From Annona cherimola (Eukaryota; Streptophyta; Magnoliopsida; Magnoliales; Annonaceae): a stretch of 64,000 bases of DNA. Under the pieces are notes generated by a model that was given only the letters and a program-made list of their open reading frames with translations, did no database searches and was not told the origin of the DNA. The translations under genes and the position numbers were made by a program. Shown in pieces: positions 60,888 to 64,000 of this stretch (positions within the stretch are counted from its first letter, which is position 1; every line of letters begins with the position of its first letter). The DNA lies in NCBI GenBank assembly GCA_030490835.1, contig CM059977.1, forward strand, positions 19,015,335 through 19,079,334. The letters run 5' to 3'.

Positions 60888-61652
60888 TTTTTTTTTTTGA
60901 TGAAAACGGTCACCCCCTATCCCCTCTCCCCACCACTATGATGGGAGGATGGGATAAGAGAGCCCGAGCAATTCATTGCCAAAAAATTATCTGTACACAG
61001 TTTTTCCAAAGAACAGGAGGAGGGTTGTCCCACCATTCCTGAGAAACCAAAAAAGACATAGATACATAATCTGCAAGAAAATGAGCCACGACATTTCCAT
61101 GTCTCAACACATGATGAGTAGTAAAGAGCGGGAAGGATGCAAGAAGAAATTTGATTTCCGCAATGATAGCCCCGGCCGGTGATAAAATCTGGTCCTCCAA
61201 AATGTATCTGACTAAAAGAAGGGAATCCGTTGCGAACTGAATATTCGTAAATCTTTGTTGAATAGCCCATTTGAGACCCAAAATGAAGGCCGTCGCCTCC
61301 CTGCACAGGGGTTCCATGATACCCCTCCGCTTCCAGCCCTTAGCGGCAATGAAGCAATCATTGGAGTCGCGAATGATTGCGGCAAAACCCAAATCGTGAT
61401 TGTCGTCATGTTGCCTTGCATCAACATTCATCTTGAGGACACCCCGAGGTGGTTTGGTCCATCTAGCCACCAAAGGCCTATCAATCCATCCATCAAGAAT
61501 AAGCAATTTTGCCTTCGAAAATTGTTCAATATAGTCCCTGCACCATTCCACAATATTGCCAAAGCTCGGTTGTACCCCCTCTTTCCAAAGTTTGTTTCGC
61601 ATATACCACACCCGCCAACAAATTAGAATGAAGAAGCCCAAATCCCCATGTT
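60888..61652 (-). pseudogene. 5'-truncated L1-type LINE with RNase H domain and 17-bp target duplication
   Basis: GATTCAGGCGAGCACTT is exact at 60871-60887 and 61653-61669. The T run at about 60888-60898 is the poly-A tail of a minus insertion. The frame gives CWRVWYMRNKLWKEG, LKMNVDARQHDDNHDLGFAA, REATAFILGLKWAIQ, FATDSLLL and HHVLRHGNVVAHFLAD, an RVT_3 domain with D, E and D present. It belongs to the same subfamily as the fragments at 24.8 and 26.4 kb. The open frame that continues past 61652 is a chance fusion with the flank. Confidence 0.92.
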
Positions 61653-61744
61653 GATTCAGGCGAGCACTTGTTTGGGCAAGAATGAGCCAGCTCCGCATTG
61701 GATTGCATATATGACAATTGACATAAATCAAAGGGAACCTCCTT

Positions 61745-62240
61745 TTTTTTTTATTTTAAATAATGATTTTGCCCTCTGCTTCCGAAGTACTCCACCTTCA
61801 AAATAAAAATCAATTAGCTCTGTTGTCATCTGGAGGATGAAATTCATTAAAATGGGTTTAACTACTGTTATTAAAATACTAATTAATTGACTCTATTGGA
61901 CAACAAACGGTCATCATTCTCATTCTGGTATCTTTGCAATCAAAGAAGTAATAAGTCACTACAATCTGCTATTATTCATTTAGTTAACAAGGCCAATAAT
62001 TATACGAATTGTAGTTAGTAATGCGCTTGTGAGAAGCGAATTATCTACAGTGCTTTGCTGAATTAAGGGATACGGAATAACTAGTTGATGCTTTTCGCTA
62101 AAATGTTGGCAATAAAATTTTCCTTTGTATGATTGCCAGGCCAAAGAGACCCTAAATCACTTACAAATAAACATTTCAATCCTTTAAAATACTTATTTTT
62201 ATGTGACTTGACTATGTTCTACAAAAGCTTACTACACTTT
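61745..62240. other. Intergenic sequence, no gene seen
   Basis: AT-rich with no frame or paired ends recognised. Confidence 0.4.
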
Positions 62241-62675
62241 AGGATTTTTCCTAAATATACCCATTGTATATAACCATAATCTCAAATATACTTATTACGT
62301 TTGCATATAATTTCAAAAATGTTTATTCCGTTAAAAATCGTTAGTTAAATTTTTTATAAATGCCCAAAATACTCCTACTATAAAACAATATAAAAAACGA
62401 AAGAAAATAGAAAGAAAATGAAATTAGGGCTCTTCAAATTTGAAGCTCATGTGTAACTAGGGCATTAGTGAGTTATGACATTCAATTTTTTAATTATGTC
62501 CAAAATTCGATATATATATTAGTAATTTCACTTGTTAACTAATGACGTTAACTCATAGATTTGATGCTTTTGAGATTAACCGCAAACGTAGTAGATATAT
62601 CTAAGATTTTAAAAATATAGTAGGTAGTTTTGGAATTAAGGTCGAATCATCATGTGTACATTTGGGAAAAGTCCT
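62241..62675. mobile_element. 435-bp TIR element (AGGATTTTTCC ends)
   Basis: Left end AGGATTTTTCCTAAATATAC and right end GTACATTTGGGAAAAGTCCT are inverted repeats with a few mismatches. ACACTTT (62234-62240) and ACACTTC (62676-62682) form a 7-bp near-exact target duplication. No coding content. Confidence 0.7.
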
Positions 62676-62689
62676 ACACTTCAGCTACA

Positions 62690-63230
62690 AATATACATTT
62701 TTAAACATAATAAATTGCTTAAATCTGACGAATTAATCCATTAGGTCATTCAACCAAGGGATTCCCTTGGAATTTCCAGGAATGGATTCCCCTGACATCG
62801 TTACCGTTTCGCAAATGCAAACGGAAACGATTCGAGGTCCACATGTGCGAGGCCACCGCCAGAATGAGTGCGTTGTTTTGAATATTGGAAAACGTCAACG
62901 CAGATGCGTAAACCAGCGGCCAAAAGGGCTTTTCATAACAGCTACACCTCAGTCCACAAACCGCGTGGTGGCAGGTCATCCTGCGGGCCCGCTATTTCGG
63001 CTACCAATCTTTTTCTAGTCGTTCATTGGACCAAATAAAAACATCATCTCCACGCAACGCCAACTGCGGACCGTCTGCTGGTCCAATTTCCTCCCACCCC
63101 ACCCCGCCTTGTTGGAGTATAGCTGTGGTTAGGTGATTTTTATCCAGATTGCCCCATGGATATTTTCCCCAAAAAAGCTGATAAGAAGCAATAATTCAAT
63201 ACTTCAGGCTCCTGCTTACCTTGATTTATT
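62690..63230. other. Intergenic sequence, no gene recognised
   Basis: Composition becomes balanced between 62750 and 63120. The 62767-63018 frame and its opposite partner do not resemble a known family. It could be the edge of a gene outside the window or old genic DNA. Confidence 0.3.
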
Positions 63231-63234
63231 AGAG

Positions 63235-63590
63235 GCATAGTAAAATGATCTTGTTATCTTTTTGTTTTACTTTTGTCTTCATAAACTTATTAATATATTT
63301 AATATATAAATCAAATTTTACTATTTTTATATATGTATATTATTTTTTAATTTTTAAAAAACAAGATTATTTTAGTCATTTTTAACCAATGAAAATAGCT
63401 AAAATTCTCATGTGTTTAAAAATCTTTAAAAAATATGTAAGTATATCCAAAAATGGTAAAATTTAGTATATATATTAAATCTAGTTAGATAAATAAGTGC
63501 GATGAGAAAAAATTAAAAAAATTAAATGGGTATTTTGATGTAGACTAAGTAAGTCGTTATTTAACCTAGGCTAACAGGATCATTTCTGTG
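63235..63590. mobile_element. AT-rich TIR element related to the 6.3-kb array unit
   Basis: The right end GACTAAGTAAGTCGTTATTT followed by GGCTAACAGGATCATTT matches the end of the array at 6765. The arms are inverted around 63385. The left end is poorly defined. Confidence 0.5.
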
Positions 63591-64000
63591 TTTGATATGT
63601 GTAAATAGACATGAATTGTGTTTTTGAGTTTGAGTTAAAGCAGTATTCTCCATTTATATCAAAGAAAAAAATTGAAGCTCTTGCTTAAGAGATAGAAAAA
63701 AAAAAAAAAAGAGGTTTTCTTTTTTGGAATGAAAATTTCATCTTATCTTGATCCTCGCATCACATCCATGAATACATCAATTATGTATTTTAAAAAATTT
63801 TAATAGCTATAAATTTACCGTCTACAGATGCTCTTGTTTTTTGTTTTTTTTGTTTTTTTTTTCCTTTGAAAATTGCGATTTTTTGCACAACATAAATCTA
63901 CAATGAAAGTATCTTTTGTTAGCAAGATACAACAAAATACGTTATAACAAGTACTGGAATCATTACCCGTTCTAAAGTAGGAGGTTTTCTGAAATCAACG
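63591..64000. other. AT-rich terminal stretch, no gene seen
   Basis: Contains A and T runs at 63696-63711 and 63835-63862. Nothing else is supported. Confidence 0.4.

Noticed and set aside
61653..61731. N-terminal extension of the RNase H frame at 61.0-61.7 kb
   Set aside because: The 17-bp target duplication ends the LINE at 61652, so this part is flanking DNA read in frame by chance.
1..64000. CRISPR arrays, operons, riboswitches, viral genes or LTR retrotransposons
   Set aside because: The window is plant nuclear DNA. Spaced identical repeats of the CRISPR kind are absent, and no gag-pol, integrase or long terminal repeat pair was seen.

Overview
This window is plant (angiosperm) nuclear DNA. 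It is AT-rich and has two large intron-rich housekeeping genes. Short non-autonomous transposons, tRNA-derived SINEs (one of the Au type) and truncated LINEs fill the introns and intergenic space. I see no bacterial, organellar, viral, tRNA, rRNA or CRISPR feature. The species cannot be named from the sequence alone.

Layout. 1-7.4 kb: gene-poor repeats, including a SINE, a CCCGGG-type MITE relic, a GGGTGTGTTTGG-type MITE and a 152-bp tandem triplication. 7.45-18.62 kb (minus): a complete 12-exon diacylglycerol kinase gene, plant DGK7-like, 486 aa when spliced; its introns hold two hAT-like elements with exact 8-bp target duplications. 19.7-25.9 kb: a cluster of Mutator-like MITEs carrying a 14-bp CCCGGG palindrome, one of them split by a Harbinger-like MITE, then a MULE-type relic. 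24.8-28.2 kb: three LINE remnants with RNase H domains, all minus. 28-45 kb: intergenic sequence with many MITEs, two SINEs, a 383-bp element with hairpin ends, and a 410-bp element whose unoccupied paralogous site lies 4.5 kb away. 45.6-60.03 kb (plus): a complete 11-exon MYND-type ubiquitin-specific protease gene, UBP18/UBP19-like, 973 aa when spliced; its 5.3-kb first intron and 3.4-kb seventh intron hold MITEs, an Au SINE and an RTE-clade LINE. 60.3-64 kb: an L1-type LINE fragment with a 17-bp target duplication, a small TIR element and low-complexity sequence.

The two genes work separately: lipid signalling (diacylglycerol to phosphatidic acid) and deubiquitination. Both exon models were built by hand from splice signals and stay in frame at every junction. 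Each uses one GC-AG intron. I found no convincing undescribed gene system. The most unusual material is in the mobile elements: the loop-inverted hairpin-ended MITE, reciprocal nesting of two MITE families, and natural empty sites inside the same window.
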